The position numbers and the translations under genes are program-made. 64,000 nt of DNA, taken from the NCBI GenBank assembly GCA_032622095.1, contig CP136069.1:126811450-126875449 (forward strand). The letters are read 5' to 3'. Below the pieces are notes generated by a model that was not told the DNA's origin, did no database searches, and worked only from the letters and a program-made list of their open reading frames with translations. Positions 1 to 11,045 of the stretch are shown piece after piece; the stretch's first letter is position 1; each line of letters begins with the position of its first letter. This DNA is from Siphonodentalium dalli (taxonomy: Eukaryota; Mollusca; Scaphopoda; Gadilida; Siphonodentaliidae).

Positions 1-138
1 AGGCGAGCGGGTTTTATCTACACCGTATTTATATACACGAACAAGTCCGGCGAATACTCTAATAAAGGTGAGTGTAGGTAGATAACAGTGGCTGACGTTT
101 GGTGTTAGAAGTTCTCGACCTGAAAGCAGGTCTCAACT

Positions 139-262
139 TATGGTGCTGGACATTTGCAGAATGAGGTCCACAGAGGGTGAATTTACCGACGCTACCCCGC
201 GCACAGTGGGCTATAGAGTCACCAAATTCATCTTCTGGGGACCTCATTCTGCATGGCCTCAT
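139..262. mobile_element. MITE of the GCAGAATGAGGTCC family, copy 1
   Basis: An imperfect palindrome runs from 156 to 252. The left arm begins GCAGAATGAGGTCC and the right arm ends GGACCTCATTCTGC. A flank reading GGTGCTGGACATTT (142-155) recurs beside other copies at 2.5-3.0, 34.9 and 35.2 kb, so the element extends past the core palindrome. The interior has a CCCGC..CAGTGGGC stem seen in all copies. No coding capacity. It is non-autonomous and I could not assign a superfamily because the target duplication is unclear. Confidence 0.75.
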
Positions 263-466
263 CTGCAATGACAGATCTCGACTCAGCTTAAATTCCCAGA
301 TGGTTAAGATGGTGATATGCATCCATCCATATGCATTGTGTCGTCTGTCTATTGGTGATGTAGAGAAACTTGACTAAAAAGGAAAAAGAAACTTTCTAAA
401 GAAACTAAAATATAATGTTATTTTGATTTAAAGATACTTTCCAGCGAAGATGAGGCCTATATATTT

Positions 467-628
467 AAGGAATAATCTCGGTTTCCCAATGTAATTACAC
501 AGTCTAAAGGCATATGCCGAATCACAAACCTATAAATCGCGAAAAGATTTACGATTCGTATAAGAGTTTGTGATTCGGCATATGCCTTTAGACTGCGCAA
601 TTACATTAGGAAACAGATATTATTCCTT
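467..628. mobile_element. Hairpin MITE with about 63-bp inverted repeats
   Basis: The left arm (467-529) and right arm (566-628) are near-perfect reverse complements, sharing AAGGAATAAT, AATGTAATTACA and the stretch GGCATATGCCGAATCACAAA around a 36-bp loop. The arms differ by only a few bases, which suggests a fairly recent insertion. No ORF is present. The superfamily is unknown. Confidence 0.8.
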
Positions 629-1104
629 ATAATTATGCCATTGATTGTTAAATATTGATTTTTAAAACATTTTCGCCTTTAAAAGGTGATTGAAACAAGG
701 AACCATATGACCAAAACATTGACCAAAATTAATAAACTTTGGATGAAAATTAAACATTATTAGCAGAATTTTGGAAGAGGAAAACATAGTTCGTCTCCAT
801 GTCAACTGGAAATCACGAACAGGCGATAATCAATAAGTTTAGTGAACATTTTCTTACAGGAATTCTCCTATCTGTCGGCATTGAGCCAAATATGTTTCGA
901 TTTCGATTTTTCGCACACAGTCATTTGTCATTTTGTGTCATTGTGATTTTACCGCGAAACCAGTTTTCGGAAGAATTAAACAATGATGGTATTTAAGGAA
1001 TTTTAAAATGATTTATTTTTCAAAAACTAATATATTTGGTAAAATTTTAAGTGATTATTAAAACACTTGTGTCCAGACAATGCAGACATGAATATGACTA
1101 TGAA
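629..1104. other. AT-rich stretch, nothing recognised
   Basis: I see no splice-bounded exon, repeat or transposon end here. A 65-codon plus-strand ORF at 799-996 has no coding features and is not called. Confidence 0.5.
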
Positions 1105-1900
1105 CAGTTTCTGTGGAATCTCAGAAATCACAAAATGCTCCGTAATGCTTTAAAAAATCATTTGTTTGCAGTCTAACGATAAACATGTTGCTACGCTGCG
1201 ATAATTATTCTGTTTTCTCACGGGGACTTTGTAGCATAATAATAATTTGAACACCCGTCTACGAGCGGTACATCGATCTGTGGAATCTCATAAATCACGT
1301 AAACCGTCGTAACATTTTTTAACATATCGCTACACTGAGACGATTTGAAGAAATATCCTGCGGTTTTCTCACAGGGACGTTATATCATTTGTGACACCCA
1401 TCAACGAGCGGTCTCTGAGAATCTCAGAAATTATGTAACGTAATGCTTCGTAACAATGTGTAACATAATTTATCGCTACACTGAGACGAGTTGAAAAATT
1501 ATAGTGCAGTTTTCTCACAGGGACTTTATATCATTTGTAACACCTGTCTACGAGTGGTCTCTGTGGATCTCAGAAATCATGTAACGCTTCGTAAAACTTT
1601 GTAACATATCACTGCATTGAGATGAGTTTAAAAATATACTGCGGTTTTCTTATGGGGACTAATATCATTTGTACATAACACGTATATATACTGGCAATGC
1701 CCCGTAACACTTTGCAACATATCACTACAATGAAAGGAGGTGAAGAAACATGCTGCATTTTTTTACGCGCGGGGACTTTGTAAGTTGCAGTTTGTAGAGG
1801 CGGTCTCTGCGGAATCTCAGAAATCACATAATGGTTTGTAACATACCGTTACACTGAGATGAAGGGAACACATATATTGCGGTTTTCTCACGGGGACTGG
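1105..1900 (+). repeat. Degenerate tandem repeat, period about 140-165 bp
   Basis: Five to six diverged units each contain, in order, a box like CTGTGGAATCTCAGAAATCA, a TGTAACATATCGCTACACTG box, and TTTTCTCACGGGGACTTT. The first box begins near 1111, 1278, 1415, 1561 and 1807. The 1561-1807 interval holds an extra unit whose first box is lost. Divergence between units is high, so this is an old satellite. Confidence 0.8.
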
Positions 1901-2013
1901 GTACAATGTTTTGGGACATTTATAAACAGTAATTAAAAATTTCATCCTATAATATAAATTTCAGTGCCCAGATATGGCAGAATATATAATGTATATACGG
2001 TACCACTTAGTGA
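1901..2013. other. Short unassigned spacer
   Basis: AT-rich single-copy sequence between the satellite and the next MITE. Nothing else is visible. Confidence 0.4.
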
Positions 2014-2130
2014 TGGTCTTACCACAGGAGCTTGGAACTTGATCAATATAGTTGCCTTAATTAGCAATTTTTTTGGCCCAGCCTTAATTAAGGCAATTAT
2101 TAATCAATTTCCAAGCTCCTGTGGTCTTAC
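2014..2130. mobile_element. Mutator-like MITE with perfect 9-bp target duplication
   Basis: The element occupies 2023-2121 and is almost entirely palindromic, with CACAGGAGCTTGGAA at the left end and TTCCAAGCTCCTG at the right. It is flanked by identical TGGTCTTAC copies at 2014-2022 and 2122-2130. A 9-bp duplication is typical of the Mutator superfamily (family knowledge). The same CAGGAGCTTGG end bounds the 3.4-kb element at 14.9-18.3 kb, so the two are probably related. No ORF. Confidence 0.75.
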
Positions 2131-2542
2131 AAAATGCCCAGTGGTGCCTGGTAGGAAAATTTAAATAAATGAAACGAAAACAAAAAAGTTGTGTAAGTTT
2201 AGTCATGCTTTTCGTTAAAAAAAATTACAAATACGACAACATTTATTCTTTGTAAACAGCTTGGAAATGTTTAATTCATTGGGGCATTGTATTTAGTTGG
2301 ATGTTGATTTACTATTCTTTTGTCGGATTTCATGCCGTTCGTGAAAAAAAAAGCGAAAGCGAAGAAAGTAGCGTCGATGGTTACCATGCAACGGACTACA
2401 AATATCATTGGCCTATTACTTTTGGGTCGTTTTCGCTGCACTGATAAAATCTCGACCAAATGTAATTATCCGATATAATTACATTAGCTTTGATAAACTC
2501 AATGGGAATTTACTATAGAGAATTAAGTGGTTGTAATTATAA
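2131..2542. other. Unassigned AT-rich stretch
   Basis: No repeat, exon or transposon end is recognised here. Confidence 0.4.
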
Positions 2543-3046
2543 GCAGAATGAGGTCCCCCAGATGGTGAATTTAGCCCGCTGTGTGAGGTAAATGATTCTA
2601 CCAGATGGTGAATTTAGCCCGCTGTGTGAGGTAAATCATTCTACCAGATGGTGAATTTAGCCCGCTGTGTGAGGTAACTCATTCTACCAGATGGTGAATT
2701 TAGCCCGCGGTGTGAGGTAAATCATTCTACCAGATGGTGAATTTAGCCCGCTGTGTGAGGTAAATCATTCTACCAGATGGTGAATTTAGCCCGCTGTGTG
2801 AGGTAAATCATTCTACCAGATGGTGAATTTAGCCCGCTGTGTGAGGTAAATCATTCTACCAGATGCTGAATTTAGCCCGCTGTGTGAGGTAAATCATTCT
2901 ACCAGATGGTGAATTTAGCCCGCTGTGTGAGGTAAATAATTCTACCAGATGGTGAATTTAGCCCGCTGTGTGATGTAAATCATTCTACCAGATGGTGAAT
3001 TTAGCCCGCTGTGTGAGGTAAATCATTCTGCAAATGTCCAGCATCA
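2543..3046 (+). repeat. 43-bp satellite, 11 copies, inside a GCAGAATGAGGTCC-family MITE
   Basis: Units start at 2558 and every 43 bp after that (2601, 2644, ..., 2988), ending at 3030, which makes exactly 11 copies with one to three changes each. The unit core is CCAGATGGTGAATTTAGCCC. The MITE's left terminus (GCAGAATGAGGTCC, 2543) and right terminus (ATTCTGC plus AAATGTCCAGCATCAT, to 3046) still bracket the array. The array therefore appears to have expanded in place from an arm of the transposon. Confidence 0.9.
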
Positions 3047-3643
3047 TACTTTGAGGCATGTACAGGATGAATATACAATTCTTAAAATTTGTTCAACTAT
3101 TACTCAGAACAATTTTGGTATGAAATACATTTCGAAAATATAGTATGTATATACTGGTATGCCACTACATTTTGCCCAGTTTCTGCGATTTGAACGAGAT
3201 TTGCCACTTTAATCAATAATCTTGGTTGCAGTTTCCTGTCGAATCAATGATGAGTGCACGCATGCATGATACAATTAATGTGGGATCCACTAAATAAACT
3301 TTGCGCAATAGCCTCAATTTCTATATTATACGCTCGATATTGAGACAGCCTCTGGAGTTATTCCGCTTAATTCCATCAAAACGTAATTAACTGCCTCAGA
3401 CTCAACTAGATCTCTTACAATAAACGTCAACACTATCGTCAAATAAACTGCTCTGGGTCCTGGACGGCTCCCGAAAAGCCTGTAGTTTGTGATCCGGGGA
3501 AACTTATCAATATTCTCGATGAACTATATAACCGGCGGCTGAATGTACTATAAAGACAAGTCATCAATATTCATTACTCGGTGTACAATTTGGCTCCCCA
3601 GACATTGTTGACTTATGGACTATACTTCCTACTCACTGTGATG
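3047..3643. other. Unassigned stretch
   Basis: No exon with splice sites, repeat or transposon end is recognised. Confidence 0.4.
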
Positions 3644-3988
3644 TTAACCCTTTCTTTAATAAATTAATTCTCGCTTCATCGCTTCAGTCACAAAATTATA
3701 GACTGGAATGGTTTATTATTCATTTGGAGGGGGGGGGGGGTCAGAAAACAATATGCAGACGACAGAACTACGAAAAGATGACACAAGTGCAGAAGTATTC
3801 ATAATCATTGGTTGGAAATGTTCAGATAATAAGTTCAACAAGCGGCCAATATTATAAAATTGTCGCCCTCGACCAATCAGAAGGGATGAGAATGGGGTAA
3901 AGAATAACAAGGCAGTTTATTTTACTTATTATCTGAACATTTTCTATGGAAATTATCGTCAATGAGTACTTGGTATAGAACTGGTTCA
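3644..3988 (-). mobile_element. piggyBac-like MITE (TTAACCCTTT ends), minus orientation, interrupted by a G-run
   Basis: Starts TTAACCCTTTCTTTA at 3644. It contains the family's inner block GGAAATGTTCAGATAATAAG followed by TTCAACAAGCGGCC, and ends near 3988. Relative to the intact copies at 35.9-38.0 kb it is reverse-complemented and carries an insertion with 12 consecutive G (about 3729-3740). TTAA-bounded ends beginning CCCTTT are characteristic of piggyBac (family knowledge). No ORF. Confidence 0.7.
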
Positions 3989-4157
3989 CGGTGGGTAATC
4001 ACGTGGTTTCGAGGTTGGTGAGTACTACGCATTCAAAACGTGCAAACGCACAAAAACATAATATACGAGGAACTGACACAAAACATAGCATTTTGACTGT
4101 TACGAGCATATTCTAATTTATTTTTAAAACAATTTGCTACCTTATTTGTTCGTAAAT

Positions 4158-4290
4158 ACTCAGTAGTTTTCTATAACATTATAACCAAAGTTGCCAGTCG
4201 GAGGTTCAGTGTAATACACAAGTCCATACAATTAAGAGAATCCTTCGACTGACAACTTTGGTTAGAATGTTATAGCAAACAACTGTGAGT
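4158..4290. mobile_element. Hairpin MITE with about 46-bp inverted repeats
   Basis: The left arm (4158-4203), including CTATAACATT and AACCAAAGTTG, is the reverse complement of 4241-4290 with several mismatches. The loop is about 37 bp. No ORF and no clear target duplication. Confidence 0.7.
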
Positions 4291-4756
4291 GTGGACACAG
4301 ATGAGGTATCAACTTGTTTGAAAAATAGTATAGCATGTGCTCATAGCTGCCAAAATACTATGTAATATATCATTGTATCACACGAAACCCCTATTTTTCA
4401 TTAAAAAGCCATTACATATTTCCTTATAACACATAGTGTATGTCACTAGTGACGAATAAGCGCGTGCTTCCCACAAACATGGCAGCGCGCCATCAAAATA
4501 TCTTTACAGTGATTAGGCGGATTAATACTATTTTGAAAAGCCGCGCATGACACCAATACTAGAAAATGCATTGATTTGTTTTTCATTAAGTTAAATTCTT
4601 GTCCAACTACGTTGCACTAACGAAAATAGACACAAAATCAAAGAAGCAAACTGGGGGACTATATTTTTCGTCGCAATCCTGAGCGCTCAATAATGTCATA
4701 TACCGTTGTGAAGCGTCTCAGCCAACGATTGAAATGTATGCATTTTTAGGCTTCTT
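4291..4756. other. Unassigned stretch
   Basis: Nothing is recognised beyond AT-rich sequence. Confidence 0.4.
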
Positions 4757-5233
4757 TTAAAGGTACTCAACCCGTAAAGAGGGTCCCCATCTCAACAGAT
4801 TCCAACAACAACAATCCGATCAGAGGGTCCTATATTACTATTTCTTTGGCTTTGGGGGTAAAAAATATTTGATTCGAGTCGAGGAACCCATCAAACAAAG
4901 CTCAGAGTTATTAGATATTGATTTTTCAAATTTGTTATGTTCTCGAGATGAGTACTAATAACTGCCGTAATCTGCTCTGGATGTGTACTCCAAATCTATT
5001 CAAACAGACAAGGATGAATAACTCTAAAATCAAGTGGTAATTTTAACGCAATTTTGACTGAGTTCTGGGCCAGATAGTATTCCCGATAAAGAAAAATAAT
5101 AGATTTCTAAAATCGATATCTAACAAATCTGAGCTTTGATGTGTGACTTCCTCGACTCGAATCAAATATTTTTGACCCCCGAAGCCATTGAAATAGTAAT
5201 TGAGAGGAGTTTTATCGGGTTGAGTACCTTTAA
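4757..5233. mobile_element. piggyBac-like MITE with TTAAAGGTACTCAA ends, copy 1
   Basis: Bounded by TTAAAGGTACTCAACCCG at 4757 and its complement ending ...GAGTACCTTTAA at 5233. Inner landmarks shared with the copies at 31.3, 53.2 and (partly) 30.7 kb are CAACAACAAC, TTTCTTTGGCTTTGGGGGTA and GATTCGAGTCGAGGAACCCA. The TTAA at both ends fits piggyBac target specificity. This copy is more diverged than the one at 53.2 kb. Confidence 0.8.
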
Positions 5234-5244
5234 GGATTTTGTTT

Positions 5245-5380
5245 TGTTAAAAAGGCATAAAGCTCTAGTTTTTTTTCATGTGAGGATAAATTTAAACTCG
5301 TTTGATAAAATCTAAACTCGTTTGATATAGTCTGCGACTCGTTATGAAGCAAATTTATCAAACTCGTTTCATAAAATCTT
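5245..5380. repeat. Short tandem motif, about 20 bp
   Basis: AAACTCGTTTGATA or a close variant occurs four times between about 5296 and 5376. It makes a low-complexity 71-residue minus-strand ORF (5230-5445), which I do not call. Confidence 0.55.
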
Positions 5381-5436
5381 ATATCCCAACATAACTCACT
5401 GGAGTTTGCGATGTTTGCGATCAGCCCTTGGAAGTC

Positions 5437-5845
5437 AATATTCACCTCGGCCTACGGCCTTGGTGAATATTCACTTCCTCGGGCTGACAATTCCTCGTGT
5501 CAACCTCGAAACAATGCGATAACTGTATATTATTATATGATAATAAGTTTCTTTCCCCAATTCCTATGTTAAAACGTAACGAAAAATCGAGATATCAAAC
5601 GATGTTCACCTCAATGAAACAACAGGTTAATAACAGTTCTGAGTGATGTCAGATACCTCAGGGGTTAACATAACTTATTATCAGACCTGAAAATATGTCA
5701 GGTTTTCCTCCCACCGACGTTCAACGTCACAACGTCTTGTCCAATCAAAGCGCGTCTCATATAATAAAACAGTTATCCCATTTTTTTCTTGGTTGACACG
5801 ATGCATTGTCAGACATTGTCAGTCAATGTTCACCTCGGCCCACGA
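5437..5845. mobile_element. MITE with about 90-bp inverted repeats
   Basis: The left end, with CTGACAATTCCTCGTGTCAA then GGGATAACTGT-like and TTATTATATGA blocks, is mirrored at 5730-5845 (TTGACACGATGCATTGTCAG). Both ends carry a TTCACCTCGG motif. A smaller hairpin around CCTCGGCCTACGGCC sits at the left tip. The retrotransposon begins four bases to the right. Confidence 0.65.
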
Positions 5846-5848
5846 TAA

Positions 5849-7594
5849 TTGTACAATTTCCATATGAAACGATTTCCGAATGCACAACAGATGAGTTTTC
5901 AGAAAGGTATCAGCTGTTCGATGACGTCATTCATTCTCACGGAATCTGTATCACATGCCAAAGACAATAACTCCAATTTATATGTTGCCTTCATTGACTC
6001 CAAGAAAGCCTTTCATAAAGTATGGCACACTGGCCTCCTGTACAAATTCATTCAGCTCGGATTTTAACCATACCTTGTCATTTTGTTGGAGAACGTCCAT
6101 TCGGATGTGACTAGCAAAGTACTATATGACGGCCGCATGTCGCAAAGTTTCAAAATACTGCAATCTACTCGACAAGGTGGCGTTCTGTCACCTCTCTGCT
6201 ATCTCGTCTTCATAGACGACCTACTTAACGAACTAGCAACTTCTCCATACGGACTAAGAATCTGCAATATCCCATGTGGCGCTCCTACTACTGCCGACGA
6301 CATCGCTCTTCTGTCGCTATCGAAATCCGGTCTCGACTCCTTGTTGAAGTTGAAGTTGAACATATGTGTGAAATATAGCAGGCGGTGGCGATTCGAATTC
6401 TCCTCCACGAAGAGCAAAATTGTTGTATTCAACGAGAATAAAAACTCGTATGACCGCTCGGGAAGGATATGGAGGTTGGGCAATCAAACTATTCAGGAAG
6501 TTACAGAATGTGCCCATCTTGGTTTAAATCAGGACAAGTTTGCGAAGCAGGTCAATTCCGCCTCTTCTGTGTCGACAAAAATGAGGAATAACTTTTTCAA
6601 TATCATGGGTAACAAACTTATGAAATCCACTACACCCATCACCATGACAAATGTCCTCAAAACTGTTGTTCTACCGAGAGCTCTCTATGGTGTCGAGGTG
6701 GTTCCTTTTGATCAAAGTTCCGCCATCACCATTATGAACAAAGCCGCCCGAACATGTCTCAAATACGCACAATCCCTCCCAAAAAGAGCGTCAACTAGGC
6801 TATCGCTAGGTCTTCTTGGATTTCTACCAATTGAATATCAACTGCATATAAAAAAAACTTTGCTTTCTAGGACGTCTTATCCATCTACCGTTCGGCCATC
6901 AATTACCATTACGACTGTTTGTCCTGAAAGCACACCTGTACAGACTATACAATCGCTCCAGTGGTTTTGTACAGGAAATGTTCTCCATATTAGCCAAATA
7001 CGATCTTTTGAACTATTTGAACGACTACCTGGACATTGGGGTCTTCCCAAAACTGTCAACGCGGATAACTCTTGTGAAGGCAGCTGTCAGGGGAACGTTC
7101 ATTTCCTCGTGGCAGACCAAAGTTTCATCCGATCCATCCTTGCGAATTCTGTGGAAAGTTCACCCTAATCCCCTATCAAACTGGGCAGTCTGGAAACTTC
7201 TCCATGGAAACGCTCACATGTTGAAATATCTCAAAAACTTAGTACTGCTTCTCAACAGGACTACCTATGCCAACAATTTAGTGTGTCATCTCTGCAGCGA
7301 AGTGTACTCGAACGAAATCGACCACGCCATGTTCGTATGCTCTTCTCCAGCCGCACTCATTATTAGAAATTCTTTTTGGGAAGGGATTATCTCTCGTTAC
7401 CCGAATATTTTCACCTTGCGTCGTTAGCCAGAGATGACCTGGTAGCAACCCTCCTCTGAAGTTCTCTGGAAACCCTAACAGAACACATATATCACTGCCT
7501 CAAGGAACTAGTACTATATTCTGCGAAGTTCCTGTACGTTCTCAGCACAATGATAAGGAATGGCGTACAGCAACCCGTGTCACGTCCATTGTAA
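5849..7594 (+). pseudogene. Non-LTR retrotransposon (LINE) reverse transcriptase, 5'-truncated and broken
   Basis: Encodes the middle and C-terminal part of a LINE ORF2-type reverse transcriptase. Visible motifs are motif A (VAFIDSKKAFHKVW, about 5981-6033), motif B (RQGGVLSPLCYLVFIDDLL, about 6170-6226), a catalytic DD in TTADDIALLS (about 6289-6318, with T where Y or F is usual), and a late Cys/His cluster CHLCS..HAMFVC (about 7288-7341). Reading continues to about 7594. It is disabled by an in-frame TAA at 6065, a +1 shift near 6860 and further breaks after 7400. The endonuclease and 5' half are missing. The motif order suggests the broad Jockey/CR1/L2 grouping, but the clade is unresolved. 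Confidence 0.9.
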
Positions 7595-8064
7595 TTATCT
7601 TCTCAACACCACTCATGTTGTAACGACTAACTTTCATATCTGTTGGACAAATCAGATTTTCCTGCAACAAAAGCTGTAGTAAACATTCAAATGCATATAT
7701 GCTTCACTATCGTGGTTTCCAACACCTCTCCATACTTGTACATAACGACCCACCACACTGGCCAGGGGAGCCCACTTTAATCCAATTGTATTTATATGTC
7801 ACTAGAAGGGTTACCCGGCGTTGCCCAGGTTAAAGTGATGTGAAACCCTCTGCATACTGTGGATATATGGCGGGAATAGAGGATACTCTTGTTCAAAGCG
7901 TTACCCATGTTTTCATAAATTATATATCCAAATTGCATCACAAAACATGATTCTTACACACGAAATATAAGTAGTAGCTCACCTTGTCGGATCGGAGCGA
8001 TTGTCATGTTGTTTATCGCGATTAATCCGTCCCACCAATAAAGAACTATTTATTTATTTACAAC
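7595..8064 (+). mobile_element. Probable 3' untranslated end of the LINE
   Basis: Downstream of the reverse transcriptase remnant the sequence ends in AATAAAGAAC (about 8037) followed by an ATTT-type tail to about 8060. That is what a non-LTR 3' end looks like. A GGGTTACCCGGCGTTGCCCA stretch near 7808 may be the start of a different element inserted here. I cannot decide between the two. Confidence 0.45.
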
Positions 8065-8760
8065 TGCGTATACTTCAGACGTTATAACATGAACATCATA
8101 AACACATTAGTTCGCAAAAATAAAAGACGACAATTGGGTTTCATATAGAGATGTATCAATCAATCTAGTGGGTTTGACTAAGATTTTGAGGACACCTGAT
8201 TATCATATTGCCATGAAGATACAGATATTTTAAAGAAATATACAGGTGCTCCTCTGTTCATGGTGCTATATACTGGCTAATTATTCTCAGTTTTAAAGAA
8301 TTGTTGCTATGCTTCTATATCAGCTGCACGTGCCCGACTCAGAGCGAGATTTTGAGTTGTTTATGTTAGGCGATGAGTCTGTTCTAAAACATGAATATAT
8401 CTTCTGTATATTGGGCAGATATAACCTTGTCAGATGTCAGTATTGCAGGATCATGAAAAGTTATGTACCACTGACTCCGTTTTCTTTTATCTCGGAAGAA
8501 ATTATATTTGACGGCACACTGTGATCAATATTGTTGAACAGGCCTTCTATATAGACATTTCCATATCTCTTGTAACTTTTGTATGGAAACTATATGGAAT
8601 GGGCAGACTCAATTGTGTTATAATATTAACATGTAACTAATATTTTAACATGTACCATTCTCTTCCTCGTAAAAAGTTACCACTTTTAGAATGCCTTGGT
8701 GCCATCTCGATTGTATCCCGTGAAGTTATATATAAACACATACAGACAGACATATATTTG
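8065..8760. other. Unassigned, ending in a copy of the 3' module seen at 10.6-11.0 kb
   Basis: Most of this stretch shows nothing. From about 8660 it matches the right end of the next element: an AAAGTTACC box, GGTGCCATCT, then ACAGACAGACAT followed by a short AT-rich tail. Confidence 0.45.
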
Positions 8761-10850
8761 CATATATATTTAGGCATCAAATGTGACGTTTTAACACGCA
8801 CGATTTGATTCCTCGTATCATTTGAGAAGAACGTGTATAAATTTGATGTTAATTTGCACTAAACATAATTCTATCAGTTTTTGGTAATCCGCCCCGTCCC
8901 AATTTAGGACTCAAGTGGCACCACATTTGACACAATTAAACCCCAAACTTACGACTCATTATAGAGATGAATATATATAATTTTTTAACATTGGCGAGTA
9001 TACAAATTAGTATCAATTTAGGGCCCCCACATCTCTCACCGAAATGGCACAAATTTGGCGTATTTAAACCACACGATTAGATTCCTCGAATCACGGAGAA
9101 GAATATGTATTAGTCTGGTGGAAATCGGCACTCAACATAATTTATTGTTTATCAATTGTTGTGTCTCTCTCACCCTGTCTCGAATGGCACCACTTTTGAC
9201 ATCTTTAAGCTACACAATTAGACTCCTGATACCATGAAGATGATTATTTATAAGTTTAGTGCTGATCGGCGACTAAACAATATCTGTTATCAAATTTAGT
9301 GCCCACCCCACACCATCTCTCACACAAACAGCACCAATATATCGTCTTTAAATCACATGATTTGATTTTCCATATCATGGATAAGAATGTTTATCAATTT
9401 GGTGAAAATTGGCGCTAAAATTAATGTGTATGAATTCTGGTGCCCCTCTCATTTTCAGTGCACCCTGACTCGAATGACGCCACTTTTAACAGTGGAGGAT
9501 TTAAAAAACGTTTGGTAGCAATGGGTGACTAAAACAATTCTTAACAATGTTAGTGCCCCCCCCCCGTTCTCACATCCAAACGACACCAATTTGGCGTCTT
9601 TAAATCACACAATTAGATTACTTGTTTCATGGAGAAGAATGTGTATCAATTTGGTGGAAATCGGCGCTAAAATCATTTGTGGATGATTTTGTAAAAGTTT
9701 TTGTATAAAATTGCGAGTATACAAATCCGTATACAATTTAGGGCCCCCATGCCCCCCATATATCTAAACCAAAACGGCACTAATTTGGCGTATTTGGCGT
9801 ATTGGCGATTAGATTTCTCGTATCACGGAGAATATATATCAATCTGGTGGAAATCGGCGCTAAACATATTGTTCATCTTTTTTGTGTTCCTCTCACCCTC
9901 TATGCATCCTGACTCGAATGGCCCATGTGTGACAGTTTGCGACATCCTTAAACCACCCACTTAGACTCCTCCTATCATGGAGATGATTATTGATAAGTTT
10001 GGTACTAATCGGCGACTAAACCAGTGTTGATCAAATTTAGTGCTCACTAACCCACAACTGTCACCCAAACAGCACCAACATGGCGTCTTTACATCACACG
10101 ATCAGACTCCTCGTATTATGGGTAAAAGTGCGTATCACATTGGTGGAAATTGTCGCTAAACTTATTGCGTATCAATCTTGGTGCCCACCCCCTGCCTTTC
10201 CCTGACTCGAATGACGCCACTTTTGACGGATTTAAGCCACACCATGCCATGGGGATGCTAAGTATAAATGTGGTGGCGACTAAACCCATTCAAATTGAGT
10301 GCCCATTCCACAAACTTTCATCCAAATGACAGCAATTTGGAGTCTTTAAATCATACAATTAGATTCCTTTTATCATGAAAAAGAATATACATCAATTTGG
10401 TGGAAAGCGGCGCTAACATTAGTTTTATCAATATTGGTGGCCCTCTCCCCTTCCGTGCATCCCTGACGCGAATGGCGCCACGTTTGACATATTTAAACAG
10501 CACCATTATATTCATCATATCATGGCAATGATTATATCAAAGTTTCGTGGAAATCGGCGGCAAAATTTGTGTCTGCCCCTCCCCTGTTCTGCCCCTGACA
10601 ACGGCGTCACTTTAGAAAATTCTAAGCGCACCATTATCTTTCTCGCAAAACGTTACCCCTAGTAGACCCGTTTGGTGCCATCTAGATGGTCCCTCGGCGC
10701 TAAACTTAGTTTATCAATTTTGGTGCCCCTCTCCCCTTCCATGCGTCCCTGACTCGAACGGCGCCACTTTTGACATATTTAAACCATACCATCAGATTCC
10801 TTATCTCATGGGGATGATTATATATAAGTTTTGTGGCAATCGGCGACATT
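8760..10850 (+). repeat. Dimeric satellite of about 142-bp monomers
   Basis: About 14 monomers share AAATCGGCGCTAAA, TTGGCGTCTTTAAATCAC and GATTAGATTCCTCGTATCAT. The CGGCG box recurs near 9121, 9264, 9404, 9520, 9658, 9848, 10002, 10146, 10266, 10405, 10550, 10693 and 10839. Two monomer types tend to alternate. One has CACCAATTTGGCG and AGAAGAATGTGTATCAA. The other has GACTCGAATGGCGCCAC and ATGATTATTTATAAG with a GGCGACTAAAC end. This is a higher-order repeat. An inverted fragment occurs at 42.7-43.0 kb. Confidence 0.85.
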
Positions 10851-11045
10851 TGTTTTCCTGCCCCTCTCCATTTTTTGCCCCTGACAACAACCGCGTCACT
10901 TTAGAAAATTCTAACCCGCACCATTATCTTCTCGTGAAAAGTTACCCCTAGTTGACTCCTTTAATGCCATATAGATGGTCCCCTGTGAATTTCTATAGAA
11001 CACAGACAGACAGACAGACAGACATTCGCAAATATAGATATAGAT
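10560..11045 (+). mobile_element. Repeated terminal module with GACA run
   Basis: The blocks GGCGTCACTTTAGAAAATTC and GTTACCCCTAGT..GTGCCATCTAGATGGTCCC occur twice (about 10590-10690 and 10870-10985). The second copy runs into five ACAG/GACA units and ends AAATATAGATATAGATG. Such an end is typical of dispersed invertebrate repeats. With the 8.66-8.76 kb copy it suggests the 142-bp satellite sits inside a mobile element. Confidence 0.55.
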
